Positions 6,857 through 8,386 of a stretch of 8,386 nucleotides of DNA are shown one piece after another. Below the pieces are notes generated by a model. The model did no database searches. It was not told the DNA's origin and was given only the letters and a program-made list of their open reading frames with translations. Each line of letters opens with the position of its first letter. The first letter of the stretch is position 1. A program made the translations under genes and the position numbers. The DNA comes from Verrucomicrobiota bacterium (GTDB lineage Bacteria > Verrucomicrobiota > Verrucomicrobiia > Verrucomicrobiales > Verrucomicrobiaceae): the NCBI GenBank assembly GCA_023428335.1, contig JAEYYS010000296.1, positions 1 to 8,386 on the forward strand, given 5' to 3'.

Positions 6857-6887
6857 TCCCCTTCCCAACCCGCCACCCACCCTCCCG
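6857..6887 (+). other. C-rich leader of purH without a Shine-Dalgarno sequence
   Basis: Only six of these 31 bases are purines. The end, together with the start codon, reads ACCCTCCCGATG (6879-6890), identical to 4760-4771 before the SGNH-like gene. CCTCC is the 16S rRNA anti-Shine-Dalgarno sequence itself, so it cannot pair with the ribosome in the usual way. No terminator or promoter is visible, and transcription probably enters from upstream. Confidence 0.5.
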
Positions 6888-8386
6888 ATGCCCATCGCCC
6901 GCGCCCTCCTCTCCGTCTCCGACAAAACCGGCCTGCTCGACTTCGCCAAAGGCCTGGCCGACCTCGGCGTCGAACTGCTCTCCACCGGCGGCACCGCCAA
7001 GCACCTCAAGGACGCCGGTCTGAAGGTGATCGACGTCTCCGAGTACACCGGCTTTCCCGAAATGTTCGACGGCCGCGGCAAGACCCTCCACCCGAAGGTC
7101 CACGGCGGCCTGCTGCAGCGCCGCGATCACGACGAGGACAAGCGCAACGCCAGCAAGCACCAGATCCCGGTGATCGACCTGGTCATCGTCAACCTTTATC
7201 CCTTCGAGCAGACGATCGCGAAAAAGGATGTCACCCTCGAGGAAGCCATCGAGAACATCGACATCGGCGGTCCCTCCATGCTGCGCAGCGCCGCCAAGAA
7301 CCACCGCTGGGTCACCGTCGTCTGCGATCCCGGCGACTACGCCACGGTGCTCGCCGAGATGAAGGAGCATCAGGGCGACACCACCATGGCCACCCGCGAG
7401 CGCCTCGCCTGCAAGGTCTTCCAGCGCACCTCCTCCTACGACGCCGCCATCGCCAGCTACCTCAACAAGGAGCAGACCACGCAGAAAACCTTCTCGCTCA
7501 GCCTGCCGCTGTACAGCGAGCTGCGCTACGGCGACAACCCGCACCAGGCTGCCGCACTGTACGGCAACTTTGGCGACTACTTCACCAAGCTGCACGGCAA
7601 GGAACTCAGCTACACCAACGTGCTCGACATTCAGGGTGCCGCCGCGCTCATCCACGAGTTCCGCCGTCCGACCCTCGCCATCCTCAAGCACACCAATCCC
7701 TGCGGTGTCGGCTCCGCCGAGGAGGATCTGCGCGAGGCCTGGACCAAGGCCTTTGAGACCGACAAACAGGCGCCCTTCGGCGGTGTCATCGTCATCAACC
7801 GCTCGATGCCGCTCGCCCTCGCCCGCATCATCTCGGAAATCTTCACCGACGTCATCATCGCCCCCGACTTCGATGCCGACGCGCGCGCCCACCTGCAGAA
7901 GAAAAAGAACCTGCGCCTCATCCAGATGCTGCCTGGGGTCGTCGAGGCCCTCAGCGAGCCGGTCATCCGCAACGCCCCCGGCGGCGTCATGGTCATGGAC
8001 AGCGATCCGCGCGCCCTCGGCCTCGACGACCTCGAGAACAAGGTCAAGACCCAGCGCCCGCCGACCCGCGAGGAGATCGAGGCCATGCGCTTCGCCTGGC
8101 GCGTCGTCAAGCACGTCAAGTCGAACGCCATCGTCTTCGCCGGCCACGACCGCACCCTCGGCATCGGCGCGGGCCAGATGAGCCGCGTCGACTCCTGCCG
8201 CATCGCCGTCTGGAAGGCCCAGGAGGCCGGTCTCTCGCTCAAGGGCAGTGTCGTCGCCTCCGACGCCATGTTCCCCTTTGCCGACGGCCTCATCGCCTGC
8301 TCCGAAGCCGGCGCCACCGCCGCCATCCAGCCCGGCGGCAGCGTCCGCGACGAGGAGGTCATTGCCGCCGCCGACGAGCGCAAGAT
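6888..8386 (+). CDS. purH: Bifunctional AICAR transformylase / IMP cyclohydrolase, 3' end cut
   Basis: This cytoplasmic enzyme performs the last two steps of purine synthesis: formyl transfer from 10-formyl-tetrahydrofolate to AICAR, then ring closure to IMP. My translation gives 499 residues before the window ends; PurH is usually about 515-530, so perhaps 15-20 residues are missing. The IMP cyclohydrolase (MGS-like) domain covers about 1-190, with LLSTGGTAKHL (30-40), GRGKTLHPKVHGG (62-74), NLYPF (102-106) and IGGPSMLRSAAKNH (126-139). The transformylase domain follows with RYGDNPHQ (213-220), the catalytic Lys267-His268 in KHTNPCGV, FGGVIVIN (297-304), GIGAGQMSR (425-433) and SDAMFPFADG (458-467). 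All key residues seen are intact. It starts 31 bases after the SGNH-like gene with no Shine-Dalgarno sequence. Confidence 0.97.
   Translation, partial: MPIARALLSVSDKTGLLDFAKGLADLGVELLSTGGTAKHLKDAGLKVIDVSEYTGFPEMFDGRGKTLHPKVHGGLLQRRDHDEDKRNASKHQIPVIDLVIVNLYPFEQTIAKKDVTLEEAIENIDIGGPSMLRSAAKNHRWVTVVCDPGDYATVLAEMKEHQGDTTMATRERLACKVFQRTSSYDAAIASYLNKEQTTQKTFSLSLPLYSELRYGDNPHQAAALYGNFGDYFTKLHGKELSYTNVLDIQGAAALIHEFRRPTLAILKHTNPCGVGSAEEDLREAWTKAFETDKQAPFGGVIVINRSMPLALARIISEIFTDVIIAPDFDADARAHLQKKKNLRLIQMLPGVVEALSEPVIRNAPGGVMVMDSDPRALGLDDLENKVKTQRPPTREEIEAMRFAWRVVKHVKSNAIVFAGHDRTLGIGAGQMSRVDSCRIAVWKAQEAGLSLKGSVVASDAMFPFADGLIACSEAGATAAIQPGGSVRDEEVIAAADERK

Noticed and set aside
6843..8147. A 434-codon open frame on the minus strand across purH
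   Set aside because: It is antisense to purH, low in complexity (Asp/Val/Gly/Leu-rich), and has no leader or domain.
1..8386. CRISPR array, insertion sequence, phage genes, tRNA or rRNA
   Set aside because: I saw no repeat-spacer pattern, transposase, attachment-type repeats or structural RNA signature.

Overview
The window is very GC-rich (the coding parts are strongly G/C-ending in codon choice) and holds five genes, one of them cut by the right edge. Signs of a Gram-negative outer membrane (a TonB-dependent receptor), C-rich leaders with no Shine-Dalgarno sequence, and the style of the PurH and of the Ala/Pro-rich exported proteins suggest a verrucomicrobium of the Opitutaceae type. That assignment is an impression from sequence style, not a proven one.

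Left part, minus strand (1-3473): a gene for a TPR-like helical-repeat protein (3473 to 2427) is followed by a gene for a Fiu-type TonB-dependent catecholate siderophore receptor (2308 to 47). The 118-base gap between them carries a promoter with a perfect TTGACA -35 box and a Fur-box-like operator lying on the -10 element, so the receptor can probably be switched by iron on its own. A strong GC hairpin follows the receptor. The TPR gene has its own 23-bp near-perfect palindrome just before the start codon; it resembles the receptor operator.

Middle and right part, plus strand (3579-8386): divergent from the TPR gene lies a DUF819-family membrane protein, then an exported multi-domain protein whose first domain has the SGNH/GDSL hydrolase layout but lacks the recognisable catalytic Ser, Asn and His, then purH (AICAR transformylase/IMP cyclohydrolase), which runs off the end. 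The three plus-strand genes are close together (gaps of 59 and 31 bases) with no clear terminator between them, so read-through is possible although their jobs look unrelated.

The points most worth attention are the paired iron-type operators around a receptor and an uncharacterised repeat protein, the probable SGNH pseudoenzyme, and the translation starts: none of the five has a Shine-Dalgarno sequence, and two share the identical 12-mer ACCCTCCCGATG. I see no mobile element, CRISPR array, tRNA or rRNA. No stretch longer than 300 bases lacks a gene. I found no convincing new multi-gene system beyond these leads.
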